A stretch of DNA of 56,596 nucleotides from a virus. Location: positions 1 to 56,596 of the IMG/VR virus record IMGVR_UViG_3300042292_000782. One strand, 5' to 3'. Position 1 is the first letter of the stretch. Each line of letters starts with the position of its first letter. Shown here one piece after another: positions 14,217-21,593 of the stretch. The notes beneath the pieces are model-generated. The model was not told the DNA's origin and made no database searches. It saw only the letters and a list, made by a program, of their open reading frames with translations. Both the position numbers and the translations under genes were made by a program.

Positions 14217-15701
14217 ATGGAATCAAATTTTCTATCAGCAATATCAAAACAAATGAATTTAACAGAAACGCAGAATGGCGCTATTACTAATAAAACATCA
14301 TTAGATAGTTGTGTCGATTTCTTTGCGCAAGGTGGATCAATTAGATCTAACAGTGAAAGTGAAATTTTAAGTCTGTTTGCAAAAGCGTTTGCACAAGATA
14401 AGACAATTGCTGTCCGTTTAATGTACATGTTTAGAGATATTCGCGGTGGTCAGGGACAAAGAAGACCTTTTCGCATACAATTACAGTGGTTGGCTCAAAA
14501 CTACCCAGATCAAACCAAACATTTATTAGATCACGTTGCTGAATATGGTAGATGGGACGATATCTATTCAGTTGTAGGTACAGCATGTGAGTCTTATGCT
14601 TTTAGTCTAATGAAACAACAAGTTGTAAAAGATTTAGATGGGCTTACAGCTAATCAACCTATATCAATTTTAGGTAAATGGTTAAAACGTATCAATACTT
14701 CAAGTGTCGAATCTGTAAAATTAGGTAACTTAACAAGAAAAGCATTTGGGTTGTCAGCTAAAGATTATCGTAAATTGTGCTCTAATTTGAACAGATATCT
14801 TCAAGTTGCAGAAAATAACATGAGTGCTAAAACGTGGGATAAAATTGAATATTCAAAATTACCAAGTCAGTGCCTATTAAAACACCGTAAAGCTTTTAAT
14901 AGAAACGATAGTGAGCGCTATCTCGAATTTATTGAATTAGCTAAGCAAGGTAAAGTTAATGTAAACGCTAGTACATTATATCCATATCAAATCGTATCAA
15001 AGATTCTTAGTAATTGGACGAGTAATATTACTCCTGGTGAAGCCGAAATCTTATGGAAAAATTTACCAAAAATTGAAGTTAATAGTAATGCTATTGTTGT
15101 AGCTGATGTTAGTGGTTCAATGACAGGTTTACCGATGGAAGTTTGTATTTCGTTAGCAATTTATTTTGCTGAACAATCAAAAGGACCATACAATAATAAG
15201 TTTATTACCTTTAGTGAAAAACCAACAATACAAGTGTTGCAAGGTAATAATATTTTTGAAAAAGTACACAGTTTATCAAGATCTGAGTGGGGTATGTCTA
15301 CAAATCTTGAAGCTGTTTTTAAAATTATTTTACAAGCAGCTGTAGCAGATGAGTTACAACCCGGTGATATGGTTGAGACAATTTATATCATTTCTGATAT
15401 GGAGTTTAATAGTATCACAAGAAATGAGATTAAAACGAATACAATTGAAACATTTTATGATACAATTAAATTGGATTTTGAACAATATGGGTATTCAATT
15501 CCTAAATTAGTGTTTTGGAACGTTAATGCTAATTCAGGTAATTTTCCAGTTGTACATAACACACCTAATACATGCATGATATCTGGTTTTAGTCCTAATA
15601 TTTTGAAGTATGTTACCGGTGAGCAAAATGAAATTTTAACACCAGAGGGTATGATGTTAGAGGTTGTAAACTCACCGAGATATTCAAATATTAATTTTTA
15701 G
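14217..15701 (+). CDS. Ro60-like TROVE/vWA protein (DUF2828 type)
   Basis: 494 residues from the ATG at 14217, chosen because GGAG lies 6 nt upstream. The earlier ATG at 14199 falls inside an RNA stem. Residues about 1-290 carry the HEAT-like signature of DUF2828/TROVE proteins: 'MYMFRDIRGGQGQRRPFRIQ', 'AEYGRWDDIYS', 'LGKWLKRINTSS', 'DYRKLCSNLNRYL'. Residues about 295-494 are a von Willebrand A domain whose metal-ion site is 'VADVSGSMTG' with a later 'IISDMEF' Asp. Ro60 is a ring that binds Y RNAs outside and misfolded RNA ends in the channel. Bacterial homologues are often encoded beside their Y RNA, as here. The function in phage (RNA quality control, host RNA decay or counter-defence) is unknown. 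Confidence 0.82.
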   Translation: MESNFLSAISKQMNLTETQNGAITNKTSLDSCVDFFAQGGSIRSNSESEILSLFAKAFAQDKTIAVRLMYMFRDIRGGQGQRRPFRIQLQWLAQNYPDQTKHLLDHVAEYGRWDDIYSVVGTACESYAFSLMKQQVVKDLDGLTANQPISILGKWLKRINTSSVESVKLGNLTRKAFGLSAKDYRKLCSNLNRYLQVAENNMSAKTWDKIEYSKLPSQCLLKHRKAFNRNDSERYLEFIELAKQGKVNVNASTLYPYQIVSKILSNWTSNITPGEAEILWKNLPKIEVNSNAIVVADVSGSMTGLPMEVCISLAIYFAEQSKGPYNNKFITFSEKPTIQVLQGNNIFEKVHSLSRSEWGMSTNLEAVFKIILQAAVADELQPGDMVETIYIISDMEFNSITRNEIKTNTIETFYDTIKLDFEQYGYSIPKLVFWNVNANSGNFPVVHNTPNTCMISGFSPNILKYVTGEQNEILTPEGMMLEVVNSPRYSNINF

Positions 15702-15734
15702 TTTTATTGTTGTTCTAATATAGTGTCCTACCTC

Positions 15735-15769
15735 AAAGCGTTGTATATTTTTATATGACGCTTTTTTTT
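15735..15769 (+). terminator. Rho-independent terminator
   Basis: AAAGCGT / ACGCTTT stem extended by GTATAT / ATATG, followed by eight T residues. It ends the Ro60-like transcript. Confidence 0.85.
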
Positions 15770-15770
15770 G

Positions 15771-15778
15771 TCTAAATA
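15771..15778 (+). promoter_or_regulatory. Candidate T4-type late promoter
   Basis: TCTAAATA, 32 nt upstream of the gene at 15810. Confidence 0.35.
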
Positions 15779-15809
15779 TGTTTTTTTTAGATAACCAGTA
15801 AGTTTTCCA

Positions 15810-16052
15810 ATGAGTAAACATAACAATAGATATTTACAACAAGTAGAAGCAGCAGTACGGAAAGATATAAATCGTATGGATAACGAAGAAATATTGTATA
15901 TGTACGGAATTACCGTCGATGAATCGTTTGCTGTATATGATACTATCAATGATATTACATATCAGTCAATCGATAGTTGGCTTGATGAATATTTGGATGA
16001 TTCGAAAGAAGATGTTAAAAGTATAGGACAAGGATATGAGTGGGACGATTAA
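15810..16052 (+). CDS. Hypothetical acidic protein
   Basis: 80 residues, very acidic C-terminus ('SWLDEYLDDSKEDVKSIGQG'), with a predicted helical start 'NNRYLQQVEAAVRKDINRM'. It overlaps the next gene by 17 nt. No family recognised. Confidence 0.55.
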   Translation: MSKHNNRYLQQVEAAVRKDINRMDNEEILYMYGITVDESFAVYDTINDITYQSIDSWLDEYLDDSKEDVKSIGQGYEWDD

Positions 16053-16278
16053 TCATTATCTGTATAAAGATATTGAAGTTCGAAGTACAGGTAGGTACGT
16101 CAATAAGCCAAATACTGTTGTACGAAAAGTAGATCATTTTATTGAAATAACACCTGTCGATGAAGAAATTAATTGGACAAAGTTTGTTAGCATTGATGAT
16201 CTGTATTTAATTCAAACAATAGCAGGTACATTGGAGAACAAAGGAGAATTAGTTCTCCTAAAGGAAATTAAGCCATAA
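16036..16278 (+). CDS. Hypothetical protein
   Basis: 80 residues, mixed beta-like pattern ('RKVDHFIEITPVDEEINWTKF'). It starts inside the preceding gene's 3' end in another frame, typical of coupled phage genes. 'GGACAAGGATATG' supplies a ribosome site. No family recognised. Confidence 0.5.
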   Translation: MSGTINHYLYKDIEVRSTGRYVNKPNTVVRKVDHFIEITPVDEEINWTKFVSIDDLYLIQTIAGTLENKGELVLLKEIKP

Positions 16279-16347
16279 TACATAACATTAAAAAATGTTT
16301 GTCATTGAAATTTGATATGGTTCCCTTTAAATTTGAATAGGTTTATA

Positions 16348-16830
16348 ATGAAGTTAATAGCATGTTGTGATATTAAGGGTGGGTTTGCAAAAGACAAGCA
16401 AATTCCATGGATTAACGAAGATATTAGTAAGATAGATTTAAAACATTTTAAAGAACTGACAACCGGTCAGTGTGTCGTTATGGGTAGAAATACTTATAAC
16501 GAGATAGCAAGTTTACGTGAAATTAAAGATTCAGTATTACCAAACCGTGAATGTTACGTAATAACATCTGACCCTGATAATGAATGTAAGGGTGCTACTA
16601 CTATCTTAACGTTGGATGATATCCAAACTGATAAAGAAATATTCATTATTGGTGGTGGAAAATTATACGGTAACACGATCAAACAATGTGACACAGTATA
16701 CTTGTCTGTTATTAATCGTGATTATGAATGCGATCAAATATTTCCTGGTCAAAATCTTATTAATTATAAATCTGAACATGTTCAAAGCGAACACCCTGAT
16801 TTGGTATTTGTAACTTATACGAAAATATAA
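16348..16830 (+). CDS. folA: Dihydrofolate reductase
   Basis: 160 residues. The start at 16348 is chosen over an in-frame ATG at 16312 because 'MKLIACCDIKGGFAKDKQIPW' is the normal DHFR opening and TAGG precedes it. Motifs: 'IPWINEDISKIDLKHFKELT' (substrate loop and helix; the catalytic Asp/Glu is in this helix), 'VVMGRNTYNEI' (NADPH-binding), 'CYVITSD', 'IFIIGGGKLYG' (pyrophosphate-binding Gly-rich segment) and 'VYLSVINRDYECDQIFP'. It regenerates tetrahydrofolate used by the thymidylate synthase at 19381. T4 also encodes this pair (frd, td). Confidence 0.93.
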   Translation: MKLIACCDIKGGFAKDKQIPWINEDISKIDLKHFKELTTGQCVVMGRNTYNEIASLREIKDSVLPNRECYVITSDPDNECKGATTILTLDDIQTDKEIFIIGGGKLYGNTIKQCDTVYLSVINRDYECDQIFPGQNLINYKSEHVQSEHPDLVFVTYTKI

Positions 16831-16863
16831 TAAAATAAATATTTTATTATAAAAGATCTTTAT

Positions 16864-17832
16864 ATGGAACAGTTAATTCGTAAATATGTAACGTTATCTG
16901 ATCATGCGAACAATAAAGGTTGGTTTACTACAAAATGCGAAGTATGTCATGATTATAAACTAAGAGGCGGCTTCTTATTATCTGATAATGAAGTCGCTTA
17001 CAATTGTTTTAATTGTGGTTGTAAATCAATATACTACAAAAATTCACATATATCAGATCAAATGATGTCTGTACTCCTTGCTTTTAGTATTCCAAAAGAA
17101 GAGATACAAAAAATCCAATTAGCTGCATTAGGTAAAACACCGACAAAGAAAACTGTTATTATACAAGATGATAACCCGGTAGTTGAAGTACCGATACCTA
17201 AATCATTCTATAAATTAATACCGGATGGTTCAGACAAATGGTCAAACGTTGCAATAGAATATCTTGATCAACGTGGTATAGTTAATGATTATAATTTCTT
17301 CTTATCCTCGGGTAAAACAACAGATTTTGAGAAGAAATGGCACGGTAGATTGATTATACCATTTTATAGAGATGGTAAAATAATTTTTTATCAAGGTAGA
17401 AGTTTTCTGAACAGTAAACAAAGATACGAAAATTCTATGGTATCTGGCAATAGTGTTATATTATATGGGTACGACCAACTTCATACTAATATAGAAGAGC
17501 CGTTGTTTATTACAGAAGGATTCTTTGATTGCTATTGCTTAAAAGGTATAGCTATCGTCGGTGGTGATTTAACATCAGCAAAGATCAAAGTAATCAATCA
17601 ATCAAGAAGACGTAAAATTTATATTCCAGATCGGTACGGTAAAGGTAAGCCTGCAGCCGTAAATGCAATAAAAGCTGGTTGGGAAGTTAGTATACCAGAT
17701 ACAGGTACATGTAAAGATATAAATGAATCAATTATGAGATTTGGTTATATGTTTGTATACCGGTCTTTATTACAGAATGCAAAGAAAGGTTTTGAAGCAA
17801 ACGTTGCTGTTAATTTATTATGTAGGGATTAA
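16864..17832 (+). CDS. 61: DNA primase, T4 gp61-like
   Basis: 322 residues. An N-terminal zinc ribbon has cysteines C25, C28 and C48, C51 (plus C53). The Toprim core reads 'LFITEGFFDCYCL' (catalytic Glu near 218) followed by 'AIVGGDLTSA' and 'KIYIPDRYGKGK'. In most relatives the acidic pair of Toprim reads D-x-D. Here the second position appears to be Tyr ('DRY'), which deserves checking. It makes RNA primers for lagging-strand synthesis, normally with the gp41 helicase, which is not in this window. It lies 2 nt from the next gene. Confidence 0.88.
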   Translation: MEQLIRKYVTLSDHANNKGWFTTKCEVCHDYKLRGGFLLSDNEVAYNCFNCGCKSIYYKNSHISDQMMSVLLAFSIPKEEIQKIQLAALGKTPTKKTVIIQDDNPVVEVPIPKSFYKLIPDGSDKWSNVAIEYLDQRGIVNDYNFFLSSGKTTDFEKKWHGRLIIPFYRDGKIIFYQGRSFLNSKQRYENSMVSGNSVILYGYDQLHTNIEEPLFITEGFFDCYCLKGIAIVGGDLTSAKIKVINQSRRRKIYIPDRYGKGKPAAVNAIKAGWEVSIPDTGTCKDINESIMRFGYMFVYRSLLQNAKKGFEANVAVNLLCRD

Positions 17833-17834
17833 AG

Positions 17835-18413
17835 ATGAAATATCTAATTATAAGTTGTGAAACAAGTGGGTTAAATCTTGGAGATTCTAGAAACCCTCAA
17901 CATGCAAGTGGTGACCTCAGTTACGCTATTCTTAGCGTAGGGTTAATTGTTGTAGATGAAGAGTTTAATAAGATTGATGAACTGTATGTTGAGATTGATT
18001 ATACAGATATACCAAACGTAGGTTGGGATAAAGGTGCGTTAGCTGTTAATGGTTTTACTCTTGAGTATTTGAAAGCTAATGGTATACCATTCTATGAAGC
18101 GATAGAAGATATGGGGTCTTTTATTCTAACACATTTTGACACGCGTGCTATTACAGTAATTGGGCACAATACAAGTTCATTTACATTACCATTCTTTGAA
18201 GCAATGTTTAAACGTGTGGATATTGATCTTAACTTCAGTTCACATGTATATGATTTAAGTACGTTGGGTTTTGCGTTGTTAGGTGTTAATAAAAAACGCG
18301 ATATATATGAAATGCTCGGTATCAAACAAGGTACACGTAACGCTTTGATTGATGCTAGAAATATATTAAAATCATTCTCGCAAATTAACAAAATGTGGAC
18401 ATCTTTACTATGA
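17835..18413 (+). CDS. DnaQ/RNase T-fold exonuclease, probably catalytically degenerate
   Basis: 192 residues with the DEDDh exonuclease fold pattern. Motif I is 'ISCETSGL' where D-x-E-T is expected: the first Asp is Ser, the Glu is kept. Motif II is 'GHNTSSFTLPFFE' where H-N-x-x-F-D is expected: Asp becomes Thr. Motif III is 'NALIDARN' where H-x-A-x-x-D is expected: His becomes Asn, Asp is kept. Three of five catalytic positions are therefore changed. Active phage relatives trim DNA or RNA 3' ends. This copy may be a binding protein only. It is coupled to the next gene by an ATGA overlap. Confidence 0.75.
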   Translation: MKYLIISCETSGLNLGDSRNPQHASGDLSYAILSVGLIVVDEEFNKIDELYVEIDYTDIPNVGWDKGALAVNGFTLEYLKANGIPFYEAIEDMGSFILTHFDTRAITVIGHNTSSFTLPFFEAMFKRVDIDLNFSSHVYDLSTLGFALLGVNKKRDIYEMLGIKQGTRNALIDARNILKSFSQINKMWTSLL

Positions 18414-18862
18414 GCGTAATTGACGATAAAAGATTTAACCAAATGATGGATACTTTATATTTGCGGTTAGAACCCAAGTATGATTGTGTTATTGGACTTA
18501 AAAGAGGTGGTTTAATACCTGCTGTGTATTTGTCACATAAGTTGAATATTCCAATGCATGTAGCAGATATTTCACATGAGCTATCTAAAGGTGATAATTT
18601 AGATTGGCATGATGATTCATTACCAACCGTATTACCCGGTAGTAGGGTTCTTATCGTTGATGATATTATTGATAGTGGGTATACAGTGTTATCTTGTGCA
18701 GATCATTACAAATTAACATGTTATGTAGATATAGCTGTATTAGTAGCTAAAACATCTGCTTTGTTAATGTGTCAAGAATCAACAAAGGTAATTTATGCGA
18801 CGGAGGTACCTGATGATGCTCCGTTTATATATTACCCATGGGAAACAAAACCAGAGGTCTAA
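18410..18862 (+). CDS. Type I phosphoribosyltransferase
   Basis: 150 residues from the ATG at 18410, which overlaps the upstream TGA. An ATG 15 nt earlier is less likely. 'VIGLKRGGLIPAVYLSHKL' is the N-terminal loop, 'VLIVDDIIDSGYT' (residues about 80-92) is the PRPP-binding motif with the two acidic residues, and a hood-like segment 'HVADISHELSKGDN' lies between them. Such enzymes attach bases to PRPP in salvage. The specificity (hypoxanthine/guanine/xanthine-like by hood) is not certain. It sits among nucleotide genes. Confidence 0.88.
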   Translation: MSVIDDKRFNQMMDTLYLRLEPKYDCVIGLKRGGLIPAVYLSHKLNIPMHVADISHELSKGDNLDWHDDSLPTVLPGSRVLIVDDIIDSGYTVLSCADHYKLTCYVDIAVLVAKTSALLMCQESTKVIYATEVPDDAPFIYYPWETKPEV

Positions 18863-18865
18863 ATT

Positions 18866-19384
18866 ATGTACGTAACGCAAAATAATGGAGACATCATTTA
18901 TATGACTTCAACATTAAAACCTGAAGATATTGTAATACCTACAGTCGCTAAACCTGTGTTTCCTCACCTATGTCTATTAAAACAATGGGTATATGATTGT
19001 GAAGAAACTCACGAACCTCATAGACGTTGGGAATTTAGATTTAACTCAGGTACGGAGTGGTTGCAGTGCACTGATACAACAGCAATGTTCATTAAAGGAT
19101 GGAGCTATCGTAAAAAAGTACCTAAAGTTTATATTAATGGTGCAGATGTTTTGTTGGGTGTTGCTACTATTGCAGAAATTCGCGCAGAACTTAAAGTTAA
19201 TACCACATTGCGTTTGTATATAGTAGATACTAACCGCAATGAGTTATATGTCGAGTTTACACCATACGATTTGTTTAATTTTAGTCGGCATGAACATCTA
19301 CTGGAATATAGATTAGTGTATTTTAATAAAGAAGATGCTATTAATCGTGCAAAAGCTATGCTTAGTTGGACAAATAACAAATGA
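18866..19384 (+). CDS. Hypothetical protein
   Basis: 172 residues. An internal ATG at 18902 ('MTSTLKPEDIVIP') is an alternative start, but GAGG lies before 18866. It overlaps thyA by 4 nt (ATGA). The content is mixed alpha/beta with Trp-rich stretches ('RRWEFRFNSGTEWLQC'). No family recognised. Its position suggests co-expression with nucleotide metabolism. Confidence 0.6.
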   Translation: MYVTQNNGDIIYMTSTLKPEDIVIPTVAKPVFPHLCLLKQWVYDCEETHEPHRRWEFRFNSGTEWLQCTDTTAMFIKGWSYRKKVPKVYINGADVLLGVATIAEIRAELKVNTTLRLYIVDTNRNELYVEFTPYDLFNFSRHEHLLEYRLVYFNKEDAINRAKAMLSWTNNK

Positions 19385-20280
19385 AAGAATATCTAAGAAT
19401 ACTACGTGATGTTTTAAGTTCGGGTGATTTACGGTCAAATAGAACTGGCACCGATACATATTCAAAATTTAACGTGAATGCTGAATATGATATTAGCGAT
19501 TATAAGTTACCGCTATTAACAACTAAAAAAATTCATTACCCTGCAATTATTCATGAGTTGATTTGGATGCTATCAGGTAGCGATAACATCAAATACCTAC
19601 AAGATAATAATGTTCGTATTTGGAATGAATGGGCTGATGAAAACGGCGATTTGAATAAAGTCTATGGAAAACAATGGCGCCATTGGGAAGATACTAGAAT
19701 TGTTGTTAATAATACAAAAGAATATGATTATTGTCAACAACATATGCGACGTCACAACAGTAACACCGAATACACTGTGTTTTATCGAGAAATTGATCAA
19801 ATTAAACAATTAGAATCAATGCTAATAAACGACCCTAATAGTCGTCGGTTAATAGTAACAGCTTGGAATGTTGCTAATATTGAAGAGATGGCGTTACCAC
19901 CTTGTCACACATTATCACAATTTTACGTTAGAACCGATAGTGAAGGTAAAAGGTATCTTGATTGTACACTATATCAAAGATCAGGTGATATATTTTTAGG
20001 TGTACCTTTCAATATAGTGTTTTATTCATTATTTGTACATATGCTATGCCATGTACATGGGTTTAACCCAGGTAAATTATACCATACAATAGGTGATGCT
20101 CATATTTACGTGAATCATATTGATCAGGTTAAAGAACAACTATCACGTGAAATTATTGAATGTGTTCCAAAAGTTGAGTTCAATAATGAGCGTGAATCGA
20201 TATTAGATATTAACTATAATGATATGAAAATCGTAGGATATGAAAGCCACCCCACGATTAAAGGTACTGTTGCAGTTTAG
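19381..20280 (+). CDS. thyA: Thymidylate synthase
   Basis: 299 residues. 'DLRSNRTGTDTYSKF' is the phosphate-binding Arg loop, 'LPLLTTKKI' and 'LIWMLSGSDNIKYL' are the folate-site helix region, and 'ALPPCHTLSQFYV' holds the catalytic Cys at residue 175. 'LYQRSGDIFLGVPFNI' contains the conserved Asp/Asn dUMP contacts, and 'HIYVNHIDQVKEQL' also matches. It methylates dUMP to dTMP using methylene-tetrahydrofolate, feeding dihydrofolate to the DHFR at 16348. A segment around residues 110-140 ('YDYCQQHMRRHNSN') looks like an insertion compared with E. coli ThyA. Confidence 0.97.
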   Translation: MKEYLRILRDVLSSGDLRSNRTGTDTYSKFNVNAEYDISDYKLPLLTTKKIHYPAIIHELIWMLSGSDNIKYLQDNNVRIWNEWADENGDLNKVYGKQWRHWEDTRIVVNNTKEYDYCQQHMRRHNSNTEYTVFYREIDQIKQLESMLINDPNSRRLIVTAWNVANIEEMALPPCHTLSQFYVRTDSEGKRYLDCTLYQRSGDIFLGVPFNIVFYSLFVHMLCHVHGFNPGKLYHTIGDAHIYVNHIDQVKEQLSREIIECVPKVEFNNERESILDINYNDMKIVGYESHPTIKGTVAV

Positions 20281-20301
20281 ATACCAGTAATAACATTAAA
20301 A

Positions 20302-20820
20302 TTATGTTACTATTCCAATACGTTTTAATTGCTGTTCTAACGCTAAAATATGTTTACATGCACCTAATACATTACTTGGGTTGACAGGAGGTCTTGTCGA
20401 TCCAGGTACTTTAATGTACTGCTCAGGTGGTTCACCAACTAATGATTTGTTTTGATAATGCTGATGAGCAAACCTATACTTAAAATCAGAACAAGTACAG
20501 TTGATATTAACATCTACTGCATTCATTGTTAACCGGTCAATAGTATGTTCTTCACCGTCTGTACCTTTAAATTTAGCTAAACCAGCTTCTTGGTAATTTA
20601 CATCATTAAATTCGATTGCTGTTTGATATTGGTTGTTATTTGATACAGTATCAGCAATAACAATCAATTTTTCTGACGGTACGTATGGTTCAAATTTCAT
20701 ACGTAAAATATTTACTAAATGGGATACATTTTGACGTTTTTTTGTACCTGGGAACCCACTTACGTTGTTTTGTTTGATAACAGGCATTGTGATTTCTGTT
20801 AAAAATTTAAACTCTTTCAT
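20302..20820 (-). CDS. SWIM-type zinc-finger protein
   Basis: 172 residues. 'NCTCSDFKYRFAHQH' followed about 40 residues later by 'GACKHILAL' gives the C-x-C ... C-x-H pattern of SWIM zinc fingers. The N-terminal 90 residues are basic and hold 'FPGTKKRQNVSHLVNILRMKF'. SWIM domains bind DNA or proteins. Its start overlaps the stop of the upstream fibre-like gene, so it is coupled to a structural gene and may be a virion or assembly factor. The role is inference. Confidence 0.7.
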   Translation of the reverse strand: MKEFKFLTEITMPVIKQNNVSGFPGTKKRQNVSHLVNILRMKFEPYVPSEKLIVIADTVSNNNQYQTAIEFNDVNYQEAGLAKFKGTDGEEHTIDRLTMNAVDVNINCTCSDFKYRFAHQHYQNKSLVGEPPEQYIKVPGSTRPPVNPSNVLGACKHILALEQQLKRIGIVT

Positions 20821-21497
20821 TATTCTGTAAACCCCATAATAACTATTGACATAGGTGACATACTACCGTATACATCTAATGTAAACTCTGTTGTTGTTTT
20901 CTCGTATGTGGTGTAATGCATCGCATTATACACACCTCTTGTTGTTTCGTTAGGCGTCGCTAATATTGAATAATTTGTATCAGCCATAGTAAATGGTAAA
21001 ACAAATATTTGTTTATTTTGTGTTGCGTACGTGTTCATTACAGTGTACTTATTAGCGAGTTTAATCCAATTAATATTATTTACTGTACCGTGCGTATAAT
21101 CTAATACTTTACTCTCTAAATATGCTCGCGATGCAATCGATGTAGCAGTAGTTGGTAAATTTGATAGTTGTAAATTGCCAGATAGTGTATCACTTTGAGA
21201 GGTAACGCATTGCGATAAATCAACAACAGGTGGTATTAACCTATACCAACCGTTATCGTAATATTTTAACTCACCAACACTATTGTCAAACCATGTTTGT
21301 CCTGTAACTGGTGTAAGGGGTGGTTCTTTATTAGAGAAATTTGTTAATAGTAATAACATATTTTTATTGAGATCAGGCCAATAATTTAATGTATTTTTAC
21401 CGTAAAGTGCTAATGAGGTACTCACATCAACATCAAAAGGTTCAATTACTATACTATCAGATTTGTTAGTAAATGGTATATTATATGTATCACTCAT
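20820..21497 (-). CDS. Fibre-like structural protein with shared N-terminal module
   Basis: 225 residues. Residues about 20-90 read 'SLALYGKNTLNYWPDLN', 'LLLLTNFSNKEPP' and 'GQTWFDNSVGELKYYDNGWY', the same module as in the giant proteins at 38661, 47460 and 54704. Then comes a short 'LSNLPTTATSIASRAYLESKV' segment similar to their repeat, and a C-terminal beta-rich domain 'FTLDVYGSMSPMSIVIMGF'. It could be a short tail fibre or baseplate-fibre connector. The late motif on the minus strand at 21529-21536 is 32 nt upstream. Confidence 0.7.
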   Translation of the reverse strand: MSDTYNIPFTNKSDSIVIEPFDVDVSTSLALYGKNTLNYWPDLNKNMLLLLTNFSNKEPPLTPVTGQTWFDNSVGELKYYDNGWYRLIPPVVDLSQCVTSQSDTLSGNLQLSNLPTTATSIASRAYLESKVLDYTHGTVNNINWIKLANKYTVMNTYATQNKQIFVLPFTMADTNYSILATPNETTRGVYNAMHYTTYEKTTTEFTLDVYGSMSPMSIVIMGFTE

Positions 21498-21528
21498 TGT
21501 TAATTCTATTAAAAATGTTACAACAATG

Positions 21529-21536
21529 TATTTATT
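21529..21536 (-). promoter_or_regulatory. Candidate T4-type late promoter
   Basis: AATAAATA on the minus strand, 32 nt upstream of the start at 21497. Confidence 0.5.
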
Positions 21537-21553
21537 GATATTAAAACAGTAAG

Positions 21554-21585
21554 AATCCTTCCAATATCAACGTACCGGAAGGATT
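21554..21585 (-). terminator. Hairpin terminator after the portal gene
   Basis: AATCCTTCC / GGAAGGATT, 9-bp stem with a 14-nt loop, followed on the minus strand by a T-rich stretch. It lies directly after the portal stop. Confidence 0.6.
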
Positions 21586-21593
21586 TTAATAGT

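Noticed and set aside
16312-16347. Twelve-codon N-terminal extension of DHFR
   Set aside because: DHFR proteins start at the 'MKLIACCD' position, and a ribosome site lies just before that ATG.
16834-16841. AATAAATA before the primase as a late promoter
   Set aside because: It is only 22 nt from the start codon, inside an AT-rich self-complementary stretch, and primase is not expected to be late.
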